This document shows positions 1 to 12,432 of a stretch of DNA of 64,000 nt, one piece after another. The position numbers were made by a program, and so were the translations under genes. Every line of letters starts with the position of its first letter. Within the stretch, counting starts at the first letter, position 1. Source of the DNA: Patiria pectinifera. Lineage: Eukaryota; Echinodermata; Asteroidea; Valvatida; Asterinidae. The notes under the pieces were generated by a model. That model did no database searches. It worked only from the letters and a program-made list of their open reading frames with translations, and had not been told where the DNA came from. The stretch covers positions 14,472,863-14,536,862 of the forward strand of contig CM057135.1 of the NCBI GenBank assembly GCA_029964075.1. The letters are read 5' to 3'.

Positions 1-2555
1 GTTTTTGGCAACCGGTCCAGCCGGACAAAGTTTAACGTATGCGGCTCTTGACCGCAGCCTTAACACGGTGAAGCACGTGGTCGGCATCCGGCCGTAAGCC
101 ATCATACAATGTCTCACAGGGTGAGCACCAAACCAACCACCGTACTAATCAAATACAAGACCAAAAGGGAGTGTGGCCTGGACTCTGGCCCTGACCCATA
201 CAAAACAAAAGATCGAGTCAGGGAAAAAATAACGGGCCAGGGGTTTGCAACCAATGTGCTCGACCCAGGCCCACAAAATGTTAACAAAAGGGCAGTCCCC
301 CCAAAAACGTGGCAGAGTGACCTGGGAGCGGCACAGCCGACCCGAGGACACCTGCCATCACCAATGGCATGAACGTCCCCATGCCACCCTCCAATTCAAG
401 TCTCGCAAGCGATCTCTCAAATTGGAGAAGTGACATAATTTAAAAACATGAGGAAAATCATCACACTTAACCACCGGACACTGGACGGGTGTCACAACTA
501 CCCCAGAGAACGGCTAAAAAAAAATCGGGATTGATTTTCCCACCCGCAAACTTCGTAAATACTTCAAGCATTAAATGACCAGAATTTTTAAGGTTTTTAC
601 AAATCATTTAATATGTACAACTTCCTCTTGATTATTTACATGTATTGTTTGGTATTTACATAATAATATGTAAAGAACGAATAACACTAAATTAATACGT
701 GGGTAGAGTCTTTAAACCGGAATTAAGTTAATCAATTAGCAGAACTTAATCTCACACTATATCCTACACTAAGCACTTCAACAATAATATAATAACTGGT
801 TAATTGACGGAACAATAAATTAATGTTAATTCACGAACACTTAATGAAACGATATTCGCTAGGGCCATAGGAATTAGATAATTTATCGAATGATAACTTA
901 ATCCTAATCTAATAAATCTTAATAAGGCAACAGATAGTAACTTATTAATAAAATAAACAATGAATTATCCTAAACTAAGCCGGCGATATATTAAATGGGC
1001 CCGCCTGAAATGTGGGTGTCTTTGATATCCTCACTTGAACTTGACCGTCGTTGTCCCAGCTATTATGCGCAACCTCTGTGTAGGTGTGTGGTTCTGTGGA
1101 GACCGGTAGCTTTGTCAGCGCTATTGGCCGTACTGTCGAGGGGCCTGTCTGCCTCGCACGACAGACGGTCTCCTCACGAAATAGGGATACGGCCTGTCGC
1201 GGACCTGTCTGTCTCGCGTAGCCTGGACGGTCAGGGATAGCTTCTAGTAAGGCCAAGTTGCCATCTGTAATATACATAGTAATTTATAAGAGTTGGTACA
1301 CCCCTGGAGATCAAATTATACTCGATTTCCAGCCATCGCTATGAAGAGTTTATCATTAAAATACATGAAATCACTTATTTAAGGCTAAATCAATTATATA
1401 GAACCAAGTACATGGACCTTATCAAGGAGCAATGATTAAACGATAACTCCCATTAAATTAACAGAGTAAGCAAAACACAAATTGTTTGAGAAAATAACTA
1501 AAAATAAGCTCGAAACTTACGGTCTGATGGCAGAGATGTCAGAATTGGCTCCAGGAGTCCACCGAAGGTTCAAGACCTGGTCATCGGCGGATCTTTTAAT
1601 TTTCATGCAAGCTTGCAATAATATTTTGCCATAATTTTGATGGCGATCGGCGTTGGAGCTCTTCTCCTTTTCTTGGTTTAAAAAAAAAACACGCGCGGCT
1701 TTCGCGTTACATGACTACATGTTCATGTATCAGGCTAAACAAAGAACCTAAAAACGCCCAAAAAACATAAAAGAGCAGACCATGGCAACATGAATATTTA
1801 CGAGCTAACATGCATTATTTATTGGTATTTACGATCTACGTGCAAAAACGTATAGGACGACCCGGACAATACACATGGACTAAACGGACACGAGATACTT
1901 CTAAATTACTGAAGCGTTCAGTGATCTGTTAACAGCTATGACAACGTTGACAACGGGGTGCTGCCCGGACAACAGGTCACACAGTAGTCGGACCGTAATT
2001 GGCTCCCAGTCAAAATCCAGCGAAATGGTAGAAACAAGCAGGACCAGCCTGCAAAAATGACGACAAAACCCAGTGGGTTGCAGGGCCTGTGGGGTGTCAT
2101 TCCTCCAGATGCTGCGGGGGAGAACCCCAAGGAGTTACGAGGCCGCCAGGTAGATAGAAAGAAATCTCCAAGGCTGACCATCATCACTCAACAAAACTCT
2201 TAACCCACTGGCAAAGAAAGCGTCTCATTTGTGACGAATATTTGTGACCCCAAGGCCACCATTAGCTGAAGTATGGACAAGAACTTACAAGAAATTTGTC
2301 TTGCCAGACAAAATAAACGAAAAAATGGCCCGGTTTATAACCCTGTCTACCGCAACCGGCAGAGGGTATACCGGGGCCAAGAAAAACAAAGGAGATAAAA
2401 TCAAGGTGTTGACCAACAACACATTGTCTAAAGGAGAGAGCCTCCTCCCTTTCCACATGTCCAAAGTGGCTTGCAGATTGGGGATCAGCTCTCTTCAATT
2501 CATAGGGCCCATGTCGCCACCGCCAACCCAGACACCGTTGCTTTTAATCGGGTCT
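1..2555. other. Gene-poor stretch, nothing firmly identified
   Basis: AT-rich sequence (roughly 500-950 especially) with short GC-richer blocks. The longest open frame (2244-2600, plus, 118 codons) has no recognisable motif and runs into the broken edge of the Gypsy element. I see no RNA gene, promoter or repeat that I can support here. It may be unclassified transposon debris. Confidence 0.4.
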
Positions 2556-3697
2556 CTAAAAATACTCAATGTCTCCATCCACCTTGTGAGTTTGCCCTAG
2601 AACATCTTTGAAGTTATACAGCCACCTCAGGGACCCATGGTCTGTCCTAAGTAGAAATTTCTTGCCATACAGGTAGTGTTTGTATTGCTTGATGAAATAC
2701 ACTGCAGCTAGTAACTCCCTTTTTGTAACTCTTGTAGTTTTGCTCACTTTTGCTCAACTTTCTGCTGGCATAACCAATGACCCCTTCTTGACCATCTTGC
2801 ACTTGCGATAAGACCCCGCCAATTCCGTCGCCACTGGCGTCTGTGTCCAGAATAAAAGGAAGTGAGAAATCTGGAAATGCTAGAACAGGTGATGTAGTCA
2901 ACTTTTCCTTCAAAGTCCGAAAGGCAGTTTCACACTCCTCAGTCCACTTGAAACCTACGTCTTTCTGGGTTAATTTATGAAGTGGTGATGCAATGCAGGC
3001 AAAATCTTTAACAAACCGTCTATAATATGAACACAGGCCAATAAAGCTACGGACATCCTTCAGATTGCAAGGAGTAGGCCAGTTACGGACTCTACAGGTC
3101 TTCTGGGGATCAGTAGAAACGCCGTCTTCCGAGATCACGTGACCCAGATAGATAACTTCTGACTGAAAAAGACAACACTTTTTGGGTTTCAACTTCAGCT
3201 TAGCAGCAGAAAGACGACCAAAAACTTCACTTAGTCGAGACACATGTTCTTCAAAGGTTTTGGCATAAATTAATATGTCATCCAGATACACTAGGCAGGT
3301 TTTCCAGTAGAGACCAGCAAGCACTAACTCCATGAGTCTTTCAAAGGTACTGGGAGCATTACAAAGGCCAAATGGCATGACATTAAATTCATATAAGCCA
3401 TTACCTGTAGTGAAAGCCGTCTTTTCTTTATCCTTGGGGCTCATCTCCACTTGCCAATAGCCACTGGTCAAATCCAACGAAGAGAACCATCGTGAACCTG
3501 TCAAGGCGTCCAGGCTGTCATCGATTCGTGGTAGCGGATATGCATCTTTGATGGTGACTTTGTTTAATTCCCTGTAATCAACACAAAATCTGATGGAATT
3601 ATCTTTCTTTTTCACCCAAACTATTGGGCTTGCCCAAGGACTGTTGGACGGAGAGATGACACCAGCTACCAACATGTCTGCCACCTGTTTTTGTGCT
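2556..3697 (-). pseudogene. Gypsy reverse transcriptase and truncated RNase H
   Basis: Reverse transcriptase copies element RNA into DNA. Visible motifs are the VDYRELNKVT block, the SSLDLTSGYWQVEM block, the VMPFGLCNAPSTFERLM block and the catalytic YLDDILIYAK box, followed by the thumb, connection and RNase H start (ILDTDASGDGIGGVLSQ). A frameshift near 2700 moves the RNase H tail (RTDHGSLRWLYNFKD) to another frame, and the homology stops near 2590. The join to the protease-side frame at about 3690 is also shifted. Clearly Ty3/Gypsy pol; inactive. Confidence 0.92.
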
Positions 3698-4756
3698 TAT
3701 TGTCGTTGATGGTAAGGTAAACGCCGTGCGCGTTGCCGACGTGGACGAGCACCTCCTGTGTCAATGTTATGATAAACTAAATCGGTTTGTCCCAGTTCAC
3801 CTGACTTTGAAAAAATCTGCCCATGTTCATGTAACAACTCTTTTAGTCCAGCCTGTTGTGAAGTACTCAGGGTTTCAGAACTACGCTCATATAACTCCTT
3901 CAAACCAGGATCTAAATCACACTTATCAGATTCCTTTTCTGTGTTTGTGTCTACATCTCTAACAACTTCATCAGCATGTTGAAGTAGAGCAATCTGTGTA
4001 CCCTTATACAAAGTGTGGGCATCTGGTTGTACATTCAAAACTCTGAGTGGTACTCGACTTTGGGTGGCATAAATAAATGTACGACCAACTAACAGACCAT
4101 TATCTTTCTCACAAAATCTTCCCGAAGTCCCAATGACCCCATTGTGACGAACTACCAGTACGATTGTGTAACAGCCGTGGTATTACTACTTCATGGTTTG
4201 CTAAGATGGTCACTGTCTCGGTTACTGAAATTCGACGGCAAGTGAAAGTTAAACCCTCAGAAATTATGGGAACTTCAATGGAATCAAACTTCAATTTCCG
4301 TCTTGGAAGATCTAGTACTCCCCCATTGGTTAACACAAAGTCAAGGCCAAGAATACCTGCTTGGGTAATGGGTGCAACCAAAATTTGGTGACGTTTTCTC
4401 AGCTAACCCAACCCAGCAATGACATCCACACAACGCATCACCTCTAGAGAACTTCCTTCAGCTGCTACTATGGACTGTTCCCAAGGCTTGAGCTTTTGAC
4501 GGATACTTAAAGCCATCATCTCCCACATCTGCGGATATAAAATGGTAACTGAAGAGCCTGTATCAATGAGAAACTTAATGTTAACACCATGAATGCAACC
4601 TTGTACAAAGCAAGCTGAGGACTGGGCCCGATTGTCTAGGTTTGACTGAGCAGTGGCCCCCTGCTCAGTCCATTGCTGTTTTCCTGTACCTGTGGTTGAC
4701 CCATTGAGGTCGATGCCTCTGTGGATGGGGCCTGTTCTTTGGTTAGTTCTGGACAC
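3697..4756 (-). pseudogene. Gypsy aspartic protease and linker to RT
   Basis: The frame from 4756 contains an aspartic protease active-site box, FLIDTGSSVTILY, preceded by CFVQGCIHGVNIK. The second lobe (ILGLDFVLTNGG) lies in a different frame at 4109-4381, so there is a frameshift near 4390. A third frame (3697-4038) carries the acidic linker that normally precedes RT (LKELLHEHGQIFSKSGELGQ). It would release Gag and Pol proteins. Broken by at least two frameshifts. Confidence 0.8.
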
Positions 4757-4765
4757 TCTGCTCGT

Positions 4766-5793
4766 CTATGATTGTTGGCACTTCCAGCAAATAAGTGGTC
4801 CTTTAGACCACTGATTTCGCCTAGGATTTGAACTTACAAGACGTTTGAGTTCTATCAGTGACTGTTCTGATTTACCAATCTTACGTTCTAGCTCTGTGTC
4901 TGTTTGCTTGGTTGCACTCTCCACCAACTTCTTAGGTAGCTCTATGTTGCATTCAAGTTGGAGGAATGCCTCCTCTTCTAGTGCTGAAGACAAAGCTGTA
5001 CCCAATGATTTTGGCTTTGCTCGCCTAACCTGCATTCTTACATCATGCAAGTCTAGTGATTCGATAAACTGATCCCTACCGATCTCTTCTCTTAGTTCTG
5101 AAGAAATGTCAGGGTAAGCTTCAACAGCTAATCGACGGATTTCACTAGCAAGTTCAGGCAATGATTCACCCTTTCTACGAGACCTAGCCCTTATCTGGGC
5201 ACGATGAAGCTCTGTCTGTCCCTTGGGACTAAATCTCTTCTTAAGGGCATCTACTAACTCAGAAAAATCACTCTTTCGTTCCTCTGACAAATCAGTGTAC
5301 ACTTACAATGCTGAACCTCTTAGTCTTACGGCTAGGAAGCTAGTCTTCTGCTCTTTACTCCATCCATTAATTTGGCTACATAACTCTAAATTTGTCAACC
5401 AGTCCTCCAATGGGGTTTTACCATCATAAGTATCAGGCAGTGGAATTGGTTTTGATGGGGTTGATTGTGACCACTTGGGAGCAAAATTAAAATCACCAGA
5501 GTATACACTATCTGCAAATTCACTCTGTGTGTGCCTACGACTACTATTTACAGTTGGGGTTGTACTACAGAAACTGGAGTACTAGTAGGCCTATTTCTTT
5601 GTCGCGCTACTTTTACATGCGTGCCCCATGTGTGCTCAGTACTGCCCATGGGGGAGGAGCTAGGACTGGGTGCAAAACTAACTTTAACCACTTCAGCCGC
5701 ACTTAACAAATCTAAATTACGATCTAACCCTTCTTGTAACATAGCCATGGTACTCTCCAACTGGGATTTAAGAACATCTTTTCTTGAATCCAT
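4766..5793 (-). pseudogene. Gypsy gag-like region
   Basis: The frame 4766-5302 has the retrotransposon gag signature region (FSELVDALKKRFSPKGQTE, then SLPELASEIRRLAVEAYP) and ends in the first part of a CCHC-type knuckle (ICWKCQQS). An N-terminal piece in another frame begins at 5793. Capsid-like protein of the retroelement; decayed by frameshifts between 5300 and 5550. Confidence 0.72.
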
Positions 5794-5869
5794 ACTGGCT
5801 TGCCAAAAAGAAAAAAATCACCAAATATTTCTATGGTGAAAGGAAGGAAATTACAAACACTTTGACCGT

Positions 5870-5888
5870 GGATCCCACCGCTGCCACC
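5870..5888 (-). other. Primer-binding-site-like sequence of the Gypsy element
   Basis: On the minus strand this reads TGGTGGCAGCGGTGGGATCC, a common Gypsy leader/PBS type beginning with TGG, placed about 80 bases 5' of gag. It suggests that the 5' LTR would end just beyond about 5890, but I could not delimit that LTR. Confidence 0.4.
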
Positions 5889-7084
5889 AAAAACTGTAAC
5901 GAAACCTACTCAGGGATCCGCCAGTTAAGTGAAAGCAATACAAAAATTAATTTAAGAAGGAACAAGCCGTTTCAATACTGTTAGCCACTGATAATTTTCT
6001 TTTGGCCTGTAATTCAAAAATACTTAAATTATCATTATTATTATTATTATTATTTACATCAAATTTGGCAGTATGGATTCAGTGATTATAAATAAATTAA
6101 TGATTCAATAACGTGAAGTACATGTCGGACAAATGTAAGGACATATAGTTTGAATGTTGGGCGAACAGCTCAACCACGCCCACCAAAAATGTGTTCTAGT
6201 TCCATTTCAAATTGGTAGTTGAACACAAACAAGGCCAAAACAAGGAAAAAGAATAACAAACAAGTTTACTTGTACTTCCTGTGCATATTGGCCTATAAGA
6301 TGGCAAATCGCCCTTTTATACATATTTCCTAGATTGCTATCCAAGGGGGCGAATCAACCCCTTGCCGGTACGCAACCAACCCTGCCAAAAAGCACCCACC
6401 AAAACAGGAAAGCCACATGCACAGAAAGCAAATCAGGCAAACAATTATAATTACAGTCTAGCAAATTTGACTATCACAATTTAATACAATCATAAGATAC
6501 AATAAATGAACGAGCACGGCTGAAATGGGGCACGGGGCACATTACCGCATGTAAAAGAAAAACTTACGTACGACACCAATAGGCTGGCAACTGAACTTCG
6601 GTTACAATTTGAGCCATTTTGGCAGGTCCAAAAGTAAAAGAAATCAGGCTCAGAGAGACATGTCTCTCCTACCACACCCAGTCCTAAGTCCTCAGTGGGC
6701 AAACATGTGCTCAGGCTTTTTATACTGGCACTGCTAGCCCAGTACTTTTCCACTGAACTGGAATGAAAGGTAAGTAATCTATGCAAATAATTGGTACACT
6801 CCTGCGTTAATACAGTGACCTGGTTTTGGCGAGCCCAAGCTAATCCATGAATTGTTAAATATGTCAATTGAATAGAGAGCCAGGCTAGTAGAAAAAGAAA
6901 CAGTTGGCTTGGCCAGCTAGTGGAAGCTCTAATTTACATATGCGCTCTGGCATGTCTAGTGAATGACTTTTCAGCTGGCACAACTATCAATAGTACTTGA
7001 CAACAAATTAAAGTGGTTTTCGCTACAGTACTACGTCGAATGCCTTACTAAAGCCCAAAACTGCAATATCTGTTGCAATACCCA

Positions 7085-7300
7085 TGTAGTAGAAGGAGGG
7101 GGAGGGTACGGCGACAAATCTATGATTTATTTCATTATTCTCCTCCCATTATCCACCCCCTAGCCCCGCCCCCTCCCCCTTGATATCTGCCCCTGCCCCT
7201 GCCCCTCCCCTCCCAATCTCCCAAATATATCTCTCCCCTCCCAATATCTCGGTCTCGGAATCGGCCAAAACCGGGGCCCATTATTTTTCGTATTGAAGAT
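7085..7300 (-). repeat. GC-rich dispersed repeat, copy 1 (inverted relative to 57.4 kb)
   Basis: A pyrimidine/purine-strand-biased block with many CCCCTCCC runs and the core GGCCAAAACCGGGGCCCA. Its reverse complement matches 57322-57535 over about 200 bp, including the motif TTTGTCGCCGTACCCTCCCC at one edge. Unclassified interspersed repeat or MITE; no ORF. Confidence 0.75.
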
Positions 7301-7520
7301 CTCTCTCAATCTTGCTTTTGTCTCTTAACTTTTTAAGATATATTTTTTATTTTTAAATCTGTATAAATACTACTCATACAAGTCTACTTCAACCTTGACT
7401 TGCAAAATATGGAGTGACTCTGGGTGACACTGCACTTCTGCAGTTTGGGTAAACACCTATTGAAATTCAATGGGCCGTGAATTGTTTTTGTTAGTTGGGG
7501 CAGCCTGTATATGACCCAAC

Positions 7521-7644
7521 GCATACGTCAGAAGCAAACAATGGTTGACTAATTTTAGATCCTATAAAAGGAATGTAGGGTGTGCATACGTTGGCATACG
7601 TCAGAAGCAAACAATGGTTGCTAATTTTAGTTCCTATATAAGCC
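7521..7644 (+). repeat. Tandem promoter-like repeat with two TATA boxes
   Basis: Two imperfect copies of a unit of about 52 bp (7521-7570 and 7593-7644) share CATACGTCAGAAGCAAACAA. They end in CCTATAAAAGG and CCTATATAAGCC respectively. A short repeat, GCCTCCAAGACG, follows at about 7719 and 7746. This looks like a duplicated core promoter, perhaps of an LTR or Penelope-type element, but no gene follows on the plus strand. Confidence 0.5.
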
Positions 7645-8089
7645 AGATGCCCTCATAGCGGACGGCCAGTCGGATTGACTACATAAGGCGGAGTTCAGTG
7701 GGATCTGATCATATCAAGCCTCCAAGACGAAAGCCTATCCTATCAAGCCTCCAAGACGATAAAAACAGCCACGTCACAGCACTGTGCATATTAGTTTGGA
7801 AACATTTATTTCAATGATGTCATTCATTACAATTATGTACAATCATGTATAAATTAAGAAAGGTCAGTAGTAATATATATGACAGTTATGTACACAGTGA
7901 TTACTAATAAGTGTAATATTAAATGACAACATATAGGTATAAGGTTAAGCAGACGCTTTTGTGCCCTTACCTATGGACAGACATACAACCAAAGTACTGT
8001 AACAAGGGACAAACAAAACACAACGGTAGACAGACAGGACAAGTGTGTGAGACAAGGCCTAAATATTAATGCACATATAACATTTCAAT

Positions 8090-9874
8090 TTATGAATATG
8101 ATTCGATAAAATGAGTTTTTAATTTTTTGACAAAGACAGATAGTGAGGGTAACAGTTTAAGAGAGTCATCTAAACTATTCCAGTACAAGGTGCCTTGATG
8201 AATCACACTGTATTTTGACATTGACGTTCTGTTAAATTGGACAAACAAATTTCCCTTAGCACTACTTCGGGTGTTATATACATGAACATTAGATGCTAAG
8301 GTAAAACAAGAATCAAAACAGGACGGGAGTAGATTATGCTTAAATTTAAACATTAATTTTCCTAGATTAAGTTAATATAAGTCAATACATTGTAATATAT
8401 TTAATTTAGCATATAACGGAGCAGAATGATCACGATAGCCAGCATTTGAAATTACACGAACTGCTCGCTTCTGTAAAGTAAGTAATTTGTTACACTTAGA
8501 TGGCAAACTGCCCCAGGTCAAGATTGAGTAATTTAAGTATGGTAAAACAAATGAATTATATAATGTTAATAGAATCTTACTCGGAAGATAATATTTCAAA
8601 CGATTCATTATTCCAACGTTCTTTGATATTTTTGTCGCTACTTCATCAATATGATGTTTCCAAGTGAGATTTTCATCAATAGTTACACCCAGGAATTTAG
8701 TTGTCTTAACCTGATTAAGCCTTGAGTTATTTAAATTCAGAGGAACAGATTGTGTGTACTTGTACTGATTGGCACAGAAAATGATATAATTTGACTTGAC
8801 GACATTAATAGATAATTTATTTGCGAGAAGCCATGTACTGATCTTTTCAAGTTCCATATTTAGGTTACTAATTGCTTCATCTACATTATCGTGAGTGTAC
8901 AACAAACTTGTATCATCTGCAAATAAACAAAATGTTACAGTGTCTGAAGTATTACATATATCATTAATATAAAGAAGAAATAGTAGAGGGCCCAATACGG
9001 AACCCTGAGGTACCCCACACGTAATGAATCGGCTAGTTGAAGTTACAGATTGAAACGATACATACTGGTTTCTGTTACACAGATAACTTTTCAGAAGGTC
9101 CAAAGCTGTTCCTCGCACTCCATAACGATCTAATTTACTTGTAAGAATATCGTGATTTACAGTATCAAATGCTTTTGATAAGTCTAAGAAAATGCCTATG
9201 GAGAAATTATTTTGATCAATTGCATTACATAATTTATTAACTACATATGATATCGCTAATTCAGTTGAACGATTTTGTCTAAATCCAAATTGAGATTCAG
9301 AAAGAATATCATTTTTAGTGATAAAAGATACTAATCGTTTGTAAATAAGCTTTTCAAATAGTTTTGAGAATGTAGATAGGACTGATGTGGGTCTATAGTT
9401 GGTAATGTTATGCTTACAACCTTTTTTATATATCGGTGTTACTTGGGCTATTTTGAGATCATCGGGAAAAACTCCAGCTGTCAAACACTTGTTAAAGATG
9501 TCAGCCAAAGGCTTAGCTAAAGAATACCGTGCTTGTTTGATGACAGAAGAACTTAAACCATCAAATCCAGGGGCCTTCCCATAAGGTATTTTGTTAAGAT
9601 AATCAACAACCTCTTCCTTGGTAATAGGTGTAAGAAACAGTGAATTTGGACATTTGTTGCTTAGAAATGAATCAAAGGAAGTGTTACATAACGGGAGTTC
9701 ACTGGAGAGGCTACTGCCGATGCTAACAAAGTAGTCGTTAAATGCTTCTGCAATTTTCTTGTCATTGTTAATTTCGTTACCATCCTGAGAGAAGTAAGAT
9801 GTGTTTACATTTTGCTTGCGCTTGTTAAGTAAGGAATTAATAACTTTCCAAGTACCCTTGATATTACCTTGCAC
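8090..9874 (-). pseudogene. LINE 'A' reverse transcriptase
   Basis: RT blocks in order: KIPYGKAPGFDGLSSSVIKQ, NITNYRPTSVLSTFSKLFEK, GFRQNRSTELAISYVV, IFLDLSKAFDTVNHDIL, CGVPQGSVLGPLLFLLYIND, the catalytic FADDTSLL and the LGVTIDENLTW block. The C-terminal tail (8090-8353) is separated by a stop at about 8372 that the copy at 58.9 kb lacks (TATTAACTT here, TATAACCTT there). It copies LINE RNA at a nicked target. Confidence 0.9.
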
Positions 9875-9927
9875 TTCGCTAAATTTTGTGTATAAATATT
9901 ATTTTTTGGCTAATTTGATTAAAGAAT

Positions 9928-11037
9928 TCAATTTGTTTTTATACAGAGTATAAACAGATTTGTTAGTCGCAGTCGGGTTCCTCGTAAATTTTCGGTACAA
10001 ATGATTTTTTCGTCTGATAGAATTGTAAATACCATCATATAACCATGGGGATTTACATTTATTGTATCGGCATTTAACATCTTGTAAAGGAAATTTTTAT
10101 TATAAAGTTGTTGGACATTTGATAGGAAACTATTATACATACGATGTATATCGTTAATTGATATTACAGAATCCCAATCAATCATATTTAGATCATAAAT
10201 GAAGTTTTCAACATTACTGGCATTAAAAATACGTTTTTGGAATTTGTTGCTGGTTCGGGGATTTTCTTTGACACTGTTGGTTACTAAGAATACAGGGAGA
10301 TGGTCTGTGACGTCAGTCATCAAAACATCAGAGGAAAGATTCGAAAGGTCATTGGTTAGAATGTTATCAATTAGAGTTGCACTATCAGCTGCGATCCTTG
10401 TTGGTTTGTCAATAGTTGGATAAAATGATTGAGATAAAATAGTATTCAAAAAGGTCTGCACCCTATTGTCTATATCATACTCTAGTAAGTTGATATTATA
10501 GTCACCCATTATATAACATTTTATTTTCACTAGATATAAGTCACAAAACAGTACTAAAGCATTCTGTAAAGTTGTTGGTTAAAACACAGGCGGGGTTTAT
10601 AGACAGTTCCAATAATAACATTCGCTTTACCTCTATTTATAATTTCAATAAAACATGATTCAATATTGGAATTTTTCATTGATAAATCGTTGCGAACTTT
10701 ATATACCAAATCCTCTTGTATATAAAGTGCAACCCCACCACCCCTCTTGTCTTGTCTAGAGGTTCCCTCAATGACATAGTTTGGGATTTGTATTAGAGGG
10801 TCATGAATATCATTTAACCAGGTTTCCGATATTCCAATAAACGCAAAATCCTTCCGTAGTAAGTTAATATACTGATTAATGCTTGATACGTTTTTTTCGT
10901 AAGCTACGAGCATTGAAGTGTAATAATTTAATGTCGGTGTTCGTAATGAAATGATCACTGAATTCATCCTGGTCGTAGTAATAGCAATTTTTGTCGGGAA
11001 TATCAAAATTTGTATCTGGATCTATATCAGAAGTCAT
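9928..11037 (-). pseudogene. LINE 'A' AP-type endonuclease (EEP fold)
   Basis: Pieces in different frames: LLHFNARSLRKK near the start (ATG 11037), FAFIGISETWLND (10554-11006), YIMGDYNINLLEYD (9928-10530) and TDVTDHLPVFLV. These are the N, ETW, GDxN and SDH-type blocks of apurinic-like LINE endonucleases, which nick the target DNA. At least two frameshifts. Confidence 0.82.
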
Positions 11038-11249
11038 TCAATAGGGTATGTTTATTGGTTAATTAATAAAAACAATATCAAAACATATCAAGCACGAAAT
11101 ATAACTCACCAGAATAAGCAGGATAAACTTGTGATGTCTGCTTGTCTCACACTGAGGCACAAATACACACACTTAAATACACAAAACAAAGGACATGAAT
11201 AGAGCAGTGAAAATTAAATGTAAGTGTACATTGTGATGCATTGTTGACT

Positions 11250-11500
11250 TCAGGCGTCTCCCTCAAGACGGAATGATCTGAACGGGCCATCTTGGATCTT
11301 GTACCTGATCATGGCTGGTACTGACCAAGGAATGTACGCAAAGTGGACCCGCTCCTCTCTTTGAATGCGTCGCAGGTGCATTTCCCTCAGCTGCTTGCGT
11401 TGGGCCCTGACTTTGGGTGTGACGTCGTCCGTTATGAAGATGTTGTTGCCCTTGAACTTGTTGTTCTTCAGATGTTTTGCTGCATTCTTTATCACATATC
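11250..11500 (-). pseudogene. ORF1-like fragment of another retroelement at the Polinton target site
   Basis: Minus-strand frame with ITDDVTPKVRAQRKQLREM and a basic stretch, resembling the C-terminal part of L1-type ORF1 proteins. It is open up to the Polinton boundary at 11501. The sequence beyond the other Polinton end (27957 on) does not continue this frame without a stop, so an intron or prior decay must be assumed. Confidence 0.45.
11495..11500. repeat. Target-site duplication CATATC, left
   Basis: CATATC immediately precedes the left terminus (AGTAGTGG). The same six bases follow the right terminus at 27951-27956. Six-base duplications are characteristic of Polinton integration. Confidence 0.93.
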
Positions 11501-11990
11501 AGTAGTGGTAGTGGCTAATCTGGCCCACTTTGACCTTTCCCCCACAAACCATCAAAGGTCACATTAATATGCATAAGGTATGAAATATGATATGTATTAT
11601 GAATTAGGGGTAGGGTTAAAAATTATGGCACAGGTTGACCTCTAGCGGAATGATGGGTCACGGGGAAAATGGGTTGAGCGGTGTGACCCATTAGGTGATA
11701 GGATAAGAAAGGGTTACGAGTTTATAGTTCGATCGTAATGTATAAATACTATATAAAAAATTTTTTTTGAGACACAGTTATGAAGTGTATTACGAGTGAT
11801 GGTGCAATGCTTAGCTTGCTTGCTTGCGGTTTCATAACGAAGTGGTGGCGGCTCTGCGGAGTTTGGATGTGTGGTTAACGGAGGAGATTATCCTCTTGTG
11901 AATGAAGTGTCTTCAATAGGTGCTGGCTCCGGCAGACTGTGGGAAGGGACAGATTAGCCTATTGTCCGTGGAGTATCCTTGGGCGCTGGC
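11501..11990 (+). repeat. Polinton left terminal inverted repeat
   Basis: About 490 bp matching the reverse complement of 27461-27950 with few differences. It begins AGTAGTGGTAGTGGCTAATC. It includes a TATA-rich stretch (about 11738-11762) present in both arms that could serve as a promoter. Inner subrepeats of about 140 bp (GGAGATTATCCT...GGAGTATCC) are present twice, at 11881-11975 and about 12021-12118. Confidence 0.95.
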
Positions 11991-12432
11991 CCCGTTAGGT
12001 CCGGAAGTGTAGTGAATGGGGGAGATTATCCTATTGTGGATAAAGCACCCTTAATGGGCTGTAGGCTCCGGCAGACCGTGGGAAAGGGGGAGATTAAGTC
12101 CTGACAATGGAGTATCCGTGGGCGCGTGGCTGTGGGAAGTCCACCTGAATGACAGAAAGGGTCGGCTGTAAGTGGCAGCGCTCCTGTCAGTAAGCTGAAA
12201 TTAGCGGTGACCAAGTGAGCATCGTATAGGATTGTAAGTGGCGGTGGTGTCTGTATGTCATAGTATGGGTGTGTGGTACGGCGGGGCTAACTGGCGGTGG
12301 GTTGTTTAGCACCAGTTTATATTAATGTCACGTGTTTATTAATTCCAGCATTACGCAAGGTTGTGCAATAACCAAGCCTTAAAAGCTATCGCGGCACGGG
12401 TGAAGTCTCATAATTTCTCCACAGTTGCAGTC
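11991..12432 (+). promoter_or_regulatory. Polinton inner left arm / polymerase leader
   Basis: Non-coding. It contains the second copy of the TIR subrepeat (ends near 12120) and then the region immediately upstream of the polymerase ATG at 12433. The frame is open upstream of that ATG from 12361, but no better initiator is visible. Any promoter elements are inferred from position only. Confidence 0.4.

Larger units (their letters stand above)
2556..5793 (-). mobile_element. Ty3/Gypsy LTR retrotransposon, partial interior
   Basis: On the minus strand gag, protease, reverse transcriptase and the start of RNase H follow in normal Gypsy order from about 5793 down to 2556. The element stops inside RNase H, so integrase and the 3' LTR are missing. 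Several frameshifts separate the pieces. A primer-binding-site-like sequence lies just upstream of gag (5870-5888). Non-functional fragment. Confidence 0.9.
5900..7794. other. Non-coding, possible LTR remnants
   Basis: No protein-coding signal. It may include the decayed 5' LTR of the Gypsy fragment. An (ATT)n tract lies at about 6030-6055. The distal half holds a GC-rich repeat (7085-7300) and a TATA-bearing direct repeat (7521-7644), listed separately. Confidence 0.4.
7795..11037 (-). mobile_element. LINE 'A' copy 1 (non-LTR retrotransposon)
   Basis: Endonuclease and reverse transcriptase are read on the minus strand. The 3' end is at about 7795, at the sequence TTTGGAAACATT, which also marks the 3' end of the second copy at 58581. 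The two copies look nearly identical over the shared 2.6 kb. Copy 1 extends further 5', with an ORF beginning at ATG 11037. CR1/Jockey-like by RT motifs. Frameshifts and a stop make it inactive. Confidence 0.88.

Noticed and set aside
2244..2600. 118-codon ORF on the plus strand
   Set aside because: No motif, odd composition, and its 3' part overlaps the antisense of the truncated Gypsy RNase H.
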